Shown here: positions 1 to 5,974 of the stretch, one piece after another
Position numbering within the stretch: position 1 is the first letter of the stretch
Layout: every line of letters starts with the position of its first letter
Assembly (NCBI RefSeq): GCF_000737335.2
Contig: NZ_JMCC02000151.1
Coordinates: forward strand, 1-15,886
Direction of reading: 5' to 3'
DNA: 15,886 nucleotides
Source: Enhygromyxa salina
Lineage (GTDB): Bacteria > Myxococcota_A > Polyangia > Nannocystales > Nannocystaceae
The notes under the pieces: generated by a model
Database searches by the model: none
What the model was told of the DNA's origin: nothing
Seen by the model: only the letters and a program-made list of their open reading frames with translations
Made by a program: the position numbers and the translations under genes

Positions 1-2
1 CC

Positions 3-161
3 GTCGGCCCCGGCCCCGGCCGCGCCAACGCCCCCGGTCGCGCCAACGGCCGCCGCCGCCCCAACCATCCCGATCTGATCGACCACGAAGCCTTCGCCAT
101 GAGCAGCCTCGCCATCGCCGCGCTGATTTTGATCTTGCCGCTGCTGCTCGACGATCCGTAG
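3..161 (+). CDS. C-terminal tail of a protein entering from the left edge (partial)
   Basis: An open frame runs from the window edge to a TAG at 159-161, so only the last 52 residues or so are visible and no function can be assigned. The visible part has a Gly/Pro/Arg/Ala/Asn-rich, low-complexity stretch (GRANAPGRANGRRRPN), then a short DLIDHEAFAM segment and a strongly hydrophobic end (SLAIAALILILPLLL) closing with DDP. This would fit a C-terminal membrane anchor behind a flexible basic linker. The GRANAPGRANG part comes from a short direct repeat in the DNA (cgcgccaacg). The frame is otherwise unconfirmed; an internal ATG at 99 could instead begin a 20-residue peptide, which seems less likely. 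Confidence 0.45.
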   Translation, partial: VGPGPGRANAPGRANGRRRPNHPDLIDHEAFAMSSLAIAALILILPLLLDDP

Positions 162-200
162 CCACGCGACTACGCGCAGTTCAGCCACGCGTGCCGCTGC

Positions 201-228
201 GGGTACCGGCGCTCGTCGAGGTACGCCC
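201..228 (-). terminator. possible hairpin terminator after the glutaredoxin/rhodanese gene
   Basis: GGGTACC (201-207) can pair with GGTAC-G-CCC (220-228), leaving one bulged base and a 12-base loop. It lies immediately beyond the stop codon of the minus-strand gene ending at 230. No T tract follows, so this is only a weak candidate. Confidence 0.25.
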
Positions 229-229
229 C

Positions 230-1171
230 TCAGTATCGAGCCACAGCGGGATCAACCTCTTGCGACCAGGCATCGATCCCGCCGCGCACGTTGTAGACCT
301 CCGTGAACCCCATCCCTACAAAGTGCTGCCCCGCCGCGAGGCTGCGCATGCCGTGGTGGCAATGAAAGTAGAGCGGCGTATCGCGGGGGAGCTCGGCGAT
401 CTGATCGGCCACGTCGGCGTCGAGCAGCACGGTTCCCTCGATCTTTGCGATCGCCCGCTCCTCCTCGCTGCGGACGTCGTACAGCCGGACCGCGCCGGCC
501 TGCATGCGAGCCGCGAGCTCCTTGACCGACAGCTCCTGCACGGCGGGCGGCGCGTTGGGGTTCTCGATCTTGAACCCGGCTTCGTCCGCCGCGCTCACAA
601 AGTCGATCACCAAGCCCTTCGCCCGCCGGGCGCTGCGAGCGTCTAGCACCAAGTGGATGCCGTTGCTCTCGACCTCGATGTCGCCGTCTTTGCGGGCCCC
701 AATGCTCAGATCATTGTGAAAGCGCCCGTCGATCGTCAGCCGCAGCACGTCCGAGTCGTCCACGTCGGACCCCTCGATCGCCGCCTTGAACTGCGCCGCT
801 GCCTTGGCGGTGATCGTGACCTCTGGCACGGTGGGCGCGCTCGCGCCAAGCGTGGCGGCCAGCTCCCCGCTGTCCTCGAGCTCGCGCACGATGTCCGCCC
901 CGCCGACGAACTCGCCGTCCACGTAGATCTGCGGGATCGTTGGCCAGTCCGAGAACGCCTTGATCCCCTCGCGCAGCTCGGGGTCCGCGAGCACGTCGAC
1001 CGTGGCGTAGTCATCGAGCCAGCCATCGAGCAGCTCCACGACCGAGGCCGAGAACCCGCACTGCGGCGAGCGACGCACGCCCTTCATGAACACGACCACG
1101 CGATCGCTGGTCACGAGGTCGTTGATCTTGGCGCGGGTCGTCTCGGGTAGCTCGCTCACGGGGGCGACCAT
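230..1171 (-). CDS. Grx4-type monothiol glutaredoxin fused to a cysteine-less IscA-like domain and a rhodanese domain
   Basis: The protein has 313 residues in three parts. Residues 1-108 are a monothiol glutaredoxin of the Grx4/GrxD family: K30, the CGFS active site at 38-41, WPTIP at 76-80 with the cis-proline, and GGAD at 90-93, all glutathione or Fe-S contact positions. Residues about 115-210 resemble an A-type Fe-S carrier (IscA/ErpA/HesB): it reads AGFKIENPNA, where the family normally has a segment like this followed by CGCG. Here it continues APPAV, and the first cysteine position is also gone (IDGRFHNDLS). Residues about 213-308 are a rhodanese domain with the C-x4-R loop CHHGMRS, C271 being the expected sulfur-accepting residue. 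The product is probably cytosolic and concerned with Fe-S cluster or persulfide handling. The ATG at 1171 was chosen because the glutaredoxin fold begins there; an in-frame GTG at 1246 would add 25 residues of unlikely sequence. Its 3' neighbour is the plus-strand tail ending at 161. Confidence 0.9.
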   Translation of the reverse strand: MVAPVSELPETTRAKINDLVTSDRVVVFMKGVRRSPQCGFSASVVELLDGWLDDYATVDVLADPELREGIKAFSDWPTIPQIYVDGEFVGGADIVRELEDSGELAATLGASAPTVPEVTITAKAAAQFKAAIEGSDVDDSDVLRLTIDGRFHNDLSIGARKDGDIEVESNGIHLVLDARSARRAKGLVIDFVSAADEAGFKIENPNAPPAVQELSVKELAARMQAGAVRLYDVRSEEERAIAKIEGTVLLDADVADQIAELPRDTPLYFHCHHGMRSLAAGQHFVGMGFTEVYNVRGGIDAWSQEVDPAVARY

Positions 1172-1262
1172 ATCCAAGCCAGGAGAGTCTGCAACGCGGC
1201 GCGGTCGTGAAGTCGTCTCCGCCACCCGGTTCCGGCCCCAGGCCACAGGATTGAACGAAGAA

Positions 1263-1293
1263 GGCCCGGCGCGTCAATCAACGGCGCCGGGCC
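1263..1293 (-). terminator. Rho-independent-type terminator of the small lipoprotein gene
   Basis: This is a perfect 10-bp stem: GGCCCGGCGC (1263-1272) pairs with GCGCCGGGCC (1284-1293) around an 11-base loop. Read on the minus strand it is followed by TTCTTCGTTC, a moderately T-rich tail. It lies 44 bases past the stop of the minus-strand gene ending at 1337. It would insulate that gene from the glutaredoxin gene starting at 1171, which therefore probably has its own promoter. Confidence 0.7.
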
Positions 1294-1336
1294 CTCGCCC
1301 GAGCTGAAACCCGAGCTGAAAGCAGCTGCGAAGCGG

Positions 1337-1702
1337 TTACTCGCAGGTGGTGCCGAGGTTGCCCGCTTGGTCGCAGTTGCCGTCGATGACCTGCTGGTAG
1401 CGGCAGTCCTTGCCGTCCTGGTCCCACATCTCGCACGCGGTGTTGCACTCTGCGTCGCTCGCAAACTCCGTGGACATCCCGTTCTCGGCGCAGAACTGAA
1501 TGAAGCCAACGCAGTAGACCGCGCAGGTCGTGTCGCTGCTTGGGCCGGTCTCTTCTTCGGTCGCGCCGTCGTCGGTCGTGTCGCCCGGGTCGGTCGCGTT
1601 GGTGTCGGTGGTGTCACCGTCGTCACCACCGTCGCAGGCGGCCATTGGGATCGAGAGGCAAAGTGCAATCAGGCTGGTCGTGAAGAGCTTGCTGAGTTTC
1701 AT
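1337..1702 (-). CDS. small cysteine-rich lipoprotein, function unknown
   Basis: The product has 121 residues. The N-terminus is a clear lipoprotein signal: MKLSK, a hydrophobic run (LFTTSLIALCLSI) and the lipobox MAAC, with the lipidated Cys followed by DGGDDGD. Residues about 25-55 form an Asp/Thr/Gly-rich linker typical of secreted myxobacterial lipoproteins. The remaining part of about 65 residues has regularly spaced cysteines (CAVYC, FC, EC, AC, DC, NC, TC), suggesting a small disulfide-bonded domain in the periplasm or on the surface. No named family was recognised. The ATG at 1702 is chosen because it puts the signal peptide at the start; the frame is open upstream to 1771 but that segment does not look like protein. 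It appears monocistronic, with its own terminator at 1263-1293. Confidence 0.75.
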   Translation of the reverse strand: MKLSKLFTTSLIALCLSIPMAACDGGDDGDTTDTNATDPGDTTDDGATEEETGPSSDTTCAVYCVGFIQFCAENGMSTEFASDAECNTACEMWDQDGKDCRYQQVIDGNCDQAGNLGTTCE

Positions 1703-1807
1703 GGGATCTCTGGTTTCGTCGACCGCCAGAACGGCGATCGGCCGGAGCATATGGCATGGATTGCGAACCATGCGACCGCGGGCCCATTAACTCATGTGGA
1801 GTTTGGA

Positions 1808-1822
1808 CACGCCGCCGGCGTG
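1808..1822 (-). terminator. weak hairpin downstream of the GST-like gene
   Basis: CACGCC (1808-1813) and GGCGTG (1817-1822) form a 6-bp stem with a 3-base loop, extendable by a wobble pair and one G-C pair. It lies 20 bases past the stop of the minus-strand gene ending at 1843. There is no T tract, so termination is only a guess. The remainder of 1703-1842 shows nothing else recognisable apart from presumably the promoter of the lipoprotein gene. Confidence 0.25.
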
Positions 1823-1842
1823 CCCACGCCTACGGGTTGGTC

Positions 1843-2790
1843 TTACCCGCGCAGATGCGCGACCAGCCAGCCGATGCCGATCACGACCATCCACTTGAGC
1901 ACCCAGAACAGCAGGAAGGTCTTGGCCACGGACGGGCCGTAGAAGCGCAGCGCTTGCCAGGCGCTGAGCCGGCGGATCATGGAGTCCCAGCTGGGCCGTT
2001 CGCGCAGCTGCGCGTACCAGCGGGCGACCTGCGGCCTGCGGTGACTGCGGAGCGACCGGGCGAAGCCGATCTGCTCGAGCTTGGACAGCACGGCCGTCCA
2101 CATGGCGTCGGCGAGGGTGTAGTTGGGACCGGCGATCCACTCGCGCTCTTCGAGGGTGACCTCGATCTCGTCGAGCAGGACCTCGACCTCATCCACCAGC
2201 TCGCTCATGCCAACGCGGTGGCGAATGCCGCGCTCGAGCCCATCGAGCTCCACTCGCTTGGCCTCGTAGATCTCGCGCAGCTCGGGGTTCTTGCGGATCA
2301 ACCGGCGCAGGCGGGATCGCTGCTGGCGAAGGCTCCACCGCTGAAACCACCTGACCATGCCCTTGGTCCGCGCGTAGCCGAGCTCGCGGAGTGGAAACTG
2401 GTCTTGGATCTCGATCCACTGCAGCACTTCGTCGCGCTGTTCGGGATCGCTTGGCAGCAGCTCGGGCCCCGGGAAGTGCTCGTCGATGAAGATGGCGATC
2501 CTGACAGCGCCGGTGACGACCGTGGTGCCAACCACCAGCGTGGGCACGACCAGTCGCGGGTTGAGCTTCGCGTACCAGGGCTCGAGGTTTTCGTGGGCCG
2601 GCCCGATGTTGACGATCTGCCCGTCCCACGCGACCTGCTTTTCCGCGAGCGCGAGGCGAACCTGCTGCGAGCCCAGTGAGATCGGGAAGTGATACAGGGT
2701 CGGCGCCGCGGTTGACCGCGGCTGCGCGCTGGGAAGCTCGAGCAGCTCGCCCCCTTCGACTTTGGCCTGCACGGAGCTCAACCCTGGCAC
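1843..2790 (-). CDS. GDAP1-like glutathione S-transferase-fold protein with C-terminal membrane anchor
   Basis: The product has 315 residues. Residues 31-112 form a thioredoxin-like GST N-domain: TLYHFPISLGSQQVRLALAEK, then EPWYAKLNPRLVVPTLV with the cis-Pro of the GST G-site (VP, 82-83), then AIFIDEHFPGPELLP. Residues about 120-280 are the helical C-domain, which contains a long charged helical insert around 155-215 (KNPELREIYEAKR, LVDEVEVLLDEIEVTL) and the strong GST motif WIAGPNYTLADA (218-229), followed by GFARS. Residues 291-311 are one hydrophobic segment (TFLLFWVLKWMVVIGIGWLV) ending in AHLRG, so the protein is probably tail-anchored in the inner membrane. The insert, the GFAR segment and the tail anchor match the layout of GDAP1, a eukaryotic mitochondrial outer-membrane GST relative. 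The GTG at 2790 is chosen because GGAG (2796-2799) lies 5 bases upstream. A GTG at 2850 (335 residues) and one at 2772 are alternatives. It is divergent from the GNAT gene. Confidence 0.85.
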   Translation of the reverse strand: MPGLSSVQAKVEGGELLELPSAQPRSTAAPTLYHFPISLGSQQVRLALAEKQVAWDGQIVNIGPAHENLEPWYAKLNPRLVVPTLVVGTTVVTGAVRIAIFIDEHFPGPELLPSDPEQRDEVLQWIEIQDQFPLRELGYARTKGMVRWFQRWSLRQQRSRLRRLIRKNPELREIYEAKRVELDGLERGIRHRVGMSELVDEVEVLLDEIEVTLEEREWIAGPNYTLADAMWTAVLSKLEQIGFARSLRSHRRPQVARWYAQLRERPSWDSMIRRLSAWQALRFYGPSVAKTFLLFWVLKWMVVIGIGWLVAHLRG

Positions 2791-2888
2791 TGTAGCTCCA
2801 ATCGCTCGCTCGCCTGACGGAGAATTTGGCGTCCGGCAGCATTCGGCCACAGCGCAGGTCCCCGCCTGTTGATGTTACCTTCTGACTC

Positions 2889-3791
2889 ATGGCGAAGGCG
2901 CTGGCCGTCGAGATCCGCACCCTGCGTGAGAGCGAGTTGCCTCAGGTCCACGACTTGGTGCTCGATGCCTCGGCGATCTACCCGGTGCCGATCCGGCCCT
3001 CGGTCGAGCAGCTGGGTCTGCTGCTCGAGCGGCGCGGGGTGGACTGGGCTTCGAGCTTTGGGGCGTTCTCGGAGGGCCGCCTGATCGGCGCCACAGTCAC
3101 CGCCGTAGACGAGTGGCCCGCCCTGCACATGGGCGCATACGCGATCGTCTCGGCCGTTCGGAAGGGCTGGCAGGGCAAGGGGGTGCTCTCGGCCTTGTTC
3201 GAGTGGCTGAGCTTGGCGCTCGACCGGCGCGAGGTCACCCAGATGCAGCTCGAGGTCTTAATCGACAACGCCCGGGCGCGCCGGGCCTACGAGCGGCTGG
3301 GCTTTGACGCCGAGCGCCACTTGTTTTGCTTCGAGCTCCCGCGCCTGACCCGGCCGCAGCGCTTTCAAGAGCAGCTGGGCTTCGACGTCCACGAGGGCGA
3401 GGCGGCGGCGGCGGCGGCAGCCGAGCGCGGCGAGCTGTGGACCAGCTTCTGGAGCCTCACCCCGGCGTGGACGGGCAGCACGTGGACCGTGCAGCGCAGC
3501 AAGTCGCGGGTCGTGTTCGAGGCGCGCTGGCAGCAAGAGGTGTGCGGGTACGCGGTGCTCGTGCCCGAGACGGCCGAGCTCGTCCAGATCGCGGTCGCGC
3601 CCGAGCACCGACGCAAGGGCGTGGCGACCGAGCTGATCCGGGCCTGTCACCAGCGCGTGCACGGGCCCGCGCTGCACGTGCTCAACGTCGACGATGGGGC
3701 CGACCGCGGGGTGACGATCGCGTGCTTGCGCTCGCTGGGTGCGACGATGAGCGCGGTCCAGCTCGAGATGGTGCTGCACCGGGTCTCGTAG
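2889..3791 (+). CDS. tandem GNAT-domain N-acetyltransferase
   Basis: The 300-residue protein has two GNAT folds. The first spans about residues 5-155: IRTLRESELPQVHDLV, then the acetyl-CoA loop VRKGWQGKGVLSALFEW, then the classic motif B NARARRAYERLGFDAER. The second spans about 185-300: VLVPETAELVQIAVAPEHRRKGVATELIRA carries the Q/R-x-x-G-x-G/A pyrophosphate loop (RRKGVA), and LRSLGATMSAVQLEMVLH closes the fold. The two are joined by a linker with seven alanines (172-178) made by GCG repeats at 3402-3422. Both CoA loops look intact, although in many double-GNAT proteins only one half is active. The substrate cannot be read from the sequence. The ATG at 2889 has no clear Shine-Dalgarno sequence but begins exactly where the first fold starts. 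The gene is divergent from the GST-like gene, with 98 bases between the two chosen starts. Confidence 0.9.
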   Translation: MAKALAVEIRTLRESELPQVHDLVLDASAIYPVPIRPSVEQLGLLLERRGVDWASSFGAFSEGRLIGATVTAVDEWPALHMGAYAIVSAVRKGWQGKGVLSALFEWLSLALDRREVTQMQLEVLIDNARARRAYERLGFDAERHLFCFELPRLTRPQRFQEQLGFDVHEGEAAAAAAAERGELWTSFWSLTPAWTGSTWTVQRSKSRVVFEARWQQEVCGYAVLVPETAELVQIAVAPEHRRKGVATELIRACHQRVHGPALHVLNVDDGADRGVTIACLRSLGATMSAVQLEMVLHRVS

Positions 3792-3849
3792 CGGGCGCGC
3801 CGCTCGAGCGCTCGCCAAGACTGAGCCGAGTCGACGAAAAAAACGAACG

Positions 3850-3865
3850 GGTCCAGGTCTGGACC
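3850..3865 (+). promoter_or_regulatory. short inverted repeat just upstream of the coiled-coil lipoprotein gene
   Basis: GGTCCAG (3850-3856) and CTGGACC (3859-3865) form a perfect 7-bp inverted repeat with a 2-base centre, ending 14 bases before the ATG at 3880. The spacing suits an operator bound by a dimeric regulator or a small mRNA hairpin close to the ribosome binding region. No Shine-Dalgarno is seen between it and the ATG. A terminator for the GNAT gene is possible but no T tract follows. Confidence 0.35.
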
Positions 3866-3879
3866 TGACAAGCCCTAGC

Positions 3880-4836
3880 ATGCCCGTCCGTCTGCCCCGA
3901 ACCCCCGTCGTCGTCGCGCTTGCCGCGGCTGTCTCCCTCCCTGCGTGCAACTGGCGCAACACTCCCGTCCAGCGGGTCAAAGATGTCGACTCACTGATTC
4001 ACTACCCAGGCCACGGAGGCGTGGTCATCAGCGCGTCGACCCAGCTGACCAAGCGCATCTGCGTCGCGCCTCCGGCGCAGGGCGCGTTGCTGCGGCAGAC
4101 CAATACGTCGACGCGGGCCGAGGTCGATGTCCTCGATGTAGTCGGGGTCGGGGTCGGAGTTGACCACGCGACCGCCGAGGCGCTCGCGCGGATGTACGAG
4201 CAAAATGAGCGGTCGTTGTTCTTGCAGTACTCGATGTATCGGCTCTGCGAGGCATACATGAACGGAATGCTGACGCGAGGCTCGAGCAGTGAGATCTTGG
4301 CTGTAGAGATGGCGAGGTACAAAGCGGCGGCCACGGCCGCGGGTGCCAAGCTAGCTGAATGCAACAAAAAAAAGGGCAAACTGGAAGCCATTCAGAGTGC
4401 TCTGATCGGCACTGAACCTGCGACTCGGGTGCAGCGCGACGACCTCGACGAGCAGATCTCGAGTCTCGAGTGCGAGCAGTACGCGAGCGACCAGCAGTCG
4501 GCGTCTGACACCGCAGCTCTGCTCGAGAAGCGCCTCGCTAATATGGACAAGAGCCCGTCGGACGACCAGGGCATCTTGTACTGGATCGCCTTCCAAAATA
4601 TCCTCGAGACCTCGGTCGAACTCGCCCGCCTCGACGCGCAAGCGGCCAGGCTCCGCGCACAGACTCAGGCCGCGCTGGCCAAGGAAGCCCAGCTCGAGGC
4701 CGAGAACAAGGTCAAGCGCCTCGAAGCGTCCGCAAAGACCCTCGACGCCGTGCGTGAGAAGGCACTCGACAATGCGATCGATCGCGCCAAATGTGCCGAT
4801 GATTGCGCTGACAAGAAGGGCGACAACGAGAAGTAG
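3880..4836 (+). CDS. coiled-coil lipoprotein, function unknown
   Basis: The product has 318 residues. A lipoprotein signal opens it: basic MPVRLPR, a hydrophobic run VVVALAAAVSL, and the lipobox LPAC with C23 lipidated. Residues 24-135 form a mixed domain containing a short conserved-looking motif, EQNERSLFLQYSMYRLCEAYMNG (108-130), preceded by a Gly/Val repeat (VVGVGVGVDHA). Residues about 138-172 and 185-225 are predicted helices with heptad-like charge patterns. Residues about 240-305 (LARLDAQAARLRAQTQAALAKEAQLEAENKVKRLEAS) are a strong coiled coil, ending in a Cys pair (KCADDCADKK). An envelope protein with a structural or oligomerising role fits. No enzyme motif was seen, and I do not recognise the family. 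The ATG at 3880 places the signal peptide correctly. Confidence 0.75.
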   Translation: MPVRLPRTPVVVALAAAVSLPACNWRNTPVQRVKDVDSLIHYPGHGGVVISASTQLTKRICVAPPAQGALLRQTNTSTRAEVDVLDVVGVGVGVDHATAEALARMYEQNERSLFLQYSMYRLCEAYMNGMLTRGSSSEILAVEMARYKAAATAAGAKLAECNKKKGKLEAIQSALIGTEPATRVQRDDLDEQISSLECEQYASDQQSASDTAALLEKRLANMDKSPSDDQGILYWIAFQNILETSVELARLDAQAARLRAQTQAALAKEAQLEAENKVKRLEASAKTLDAVREKALDNAIDRAKCADDCADKKGDNEK

Positions 4837-5116
4837 CGCCCGACCTCCGCTTGCGATTGGGGCCCAAGGTTGGGTGACACGCTTGATCTGAGCGCGACAT
4901 GACGGATACCGGTGGCAACGGTCCGTCGAGAGCCGAGCGAGCGCCGAGCGACAGCGAAGACAAATATCGCTTCGATGATTGGGACGATGACGGTGGGCTC
5001 GTGCTCGTCTCGTCCAGCAAGCATGCTGGTCGGCTGGCACCCGCACGCTACAGACCCTATCGTCGACGCCGCCGACCTCACCGAGTGCTCTCAGCTCGAG
5101 CCGGCAGCCAGCCCCC
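4837..5116. other. 280-base stretch with no secure gene
   Basis: This lies between two convergent units: the lipoprotein stop at 4836 and the tiny ORF ending at 5117. A plus-strand frame opens at an ATG at 4899; its first 43 residues look protein-like and acidic (SDSEDKYRFDDWDDDGG) but it then turns into Arg/Pro/Ser-rich sequence typical of a wrong frame. A second plus-strand frame (ending at 5142) carries a plausible continuation, HATDPIVDAADLTECSQLEP. A frameshifted or decayed short gene is possible but unproven. No clear promoter or hairpin was recognised. Confidence 0.35.
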
Positions 5117-5257
5117 TCAGCCAGCATGGACACACACGCTGAAGTCCTCGCCTCCCAGCAGGCGCGGTCGGAGTAGGACCGAGTCGCCGAGCCCCAGCAC
5201 GAGGGGCAGGGTGAGCGAGAGCTTGATTAGCTTGGCGCTGATCGCCCGCCGTCTCAC
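5117..5257 (-). CDS. possible 46-residue hydrophobic micro-protein translationally coupled to the sigma factor
   Basis: A GTG at 5257-5255 overlaps the sigma factor's TGA stop (5256-5254) as GTGA, a common arrangement for translational coupling. The frame then stays open for 46 residues: a basic start (MRRRAISAKLIK), a hydrophobic stretch (LSLTLPLVLGLGDSVLL) and a short end with one Cys (FSVCVHAG). A small membrane or exported peptide would fit. The position directly after an ECF sigma gene is where an anti-sigma factor would normally sit, but this is far too short to be a known anti-sigma domain. It may be a remnant or simply a chance open frame; the overlap is the main support. Confidence 0.4.
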   Translation of the reverse strand: MRRRAISAKLIKLSLTLPLVLGLGDSVLLRPRLLGGEDFSVCVHAG

Positions 5258-5880
5258 CCACCCGACTCGACCACGTCGAGCCGCTCTCGCAGCTTGCGGG
5301 CCCAGCCCTCGAGGTCCTGATCCGAGCTTTCGGGCACCCCCGCGAATCGCTCGAGGCGCAAGTACTCTTTCTTGAGCGCGAGCTTGGCCCTGCGCAGTCG
5401 ACTTCGCACGGTATCCTCGGGGATCGCCAGCACCTCCGCGAGAGCTGCTCCGCTGAGGCCCTCCCAATAGTAGAGCTCGAGCAGCTCCTGGTCCGCGAGC
5501 CGGATCTGTCGCAGCGCGTCGAGAAGGCGTTTGTCCGCTCGATTGCGGGCCAGCACGGACGACGGCCCGGCCCCGAGATCGGCCAGCGATAGCTCATCGA
5601 TCGGGACATCGCGGCCCCGATGCTGCCGACCCTCCCAATGTTGCAACAATAGATGTCGTGCGATACCGCGCAGATAGGCCAAGAAGCTCGAACGACCCTC
5701 GAATCTGACTTGTCCAGTTGCACAGGCCTCGAAGGTGCGCTGAATTATGTCTTCGAGATCGGTGTCCACCTTGTTGACGAAGAACCTACGGACCGTCTCG
5801 TAGTGGCGACCAAACAGGGTGCTGCCTGCTCGCCGGTCGCCGGCTCGCCAGGCCGCGAGCAGCTCGTCGTCGCTCACCAT
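5254..5880 (-). CDS. ECF-type RNA polymerase sigma-70 family factor
   Basis: The 208-residue protein contains the two sigma domains needed for promoter recognition. Residues about 22-88 are region 2: LFGRHYETVRRFFVNKV, the DLEDIIQRTFEA segment (41-52, the usual DAEDLVQE-type core-binding part), and FLAYLRGIARHLLLQHW for the -10 element. Residues about 116-172 are region 4: LLDALRQIRLADQELLELYYWEGLSGAALAEVLAI and the recognition helix EDTVRSRLRRAKLAL. An extension of about 35 residues follows (GVPESSDQDLEGWARKLRERLDVVESGG). No gene of anti-sigma type lies next to it; a TPR-containing membrane Ser/Thr kinase is divergently encoded 94 bases away. The ATG at 5880 is preferred over a GTG at 5889, since GAGTG lies a few bases upstream of it and the usual short N-terminus follows. 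Confidence 0.92.
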   Translation of the reverse strand: MVSDDELLAAWRAGDRRAGSTLFGRHYETVRRFFVNKVDTDLEDIIQRTFEACATGQVRFEGRSSFLAYLRGIARHLLLQHWEGRQHRGRDVPIDELSLADLGAGPSSVLARNRADKRLLDALRQIRLADQELLELYYWEGLSGAALAEVLAIPEDTVRSRLRRAKLALKKEYLRLERFAGVPESSDQDLEGWARKLRERLDVVESGG

Positions 5881-5974
5881 CGACGTCACTCTACCATCGA
5901 GGCGTGATAAAAGGGACGGATCGTAGCCGGCTCCGCACTAGTTGGGCGTGCCACCGGTAACAGACACGAGCCCC
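5881..5974. promoter_or_regulatory. divergent promoter region between sigma factor and kinase operon
   Basis: The 94 bases between the two chosen starts must hold both promoters. The most AT-rich piece is the TGATAAAAGGG run near 5906-5916. I see no confident -35/-10 pair and no strong inverted repeat. If the kinase starts at the in-frame TTG (5942) or GTG (5948), the region shrinks to about 61-67 bases. Autoregulation of the sigma factor here is plausible but not visible. Confidence 0.4.

Noticed and set aside
1298..1321. two adjacent copies of cccgagctgaaa
   Set aside because: Only two 12-base copies in a short intergenic region beside a terminator. This is a probable local duplication with no sign of an array or of function.
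1756..2679. 307-residue plus-strand frame opposite the GST-like gene
   Set aside because: It is antisense to a protein with clear GST motifs, has no domain of its own and begins inside the intergenic region without a ribosome site.
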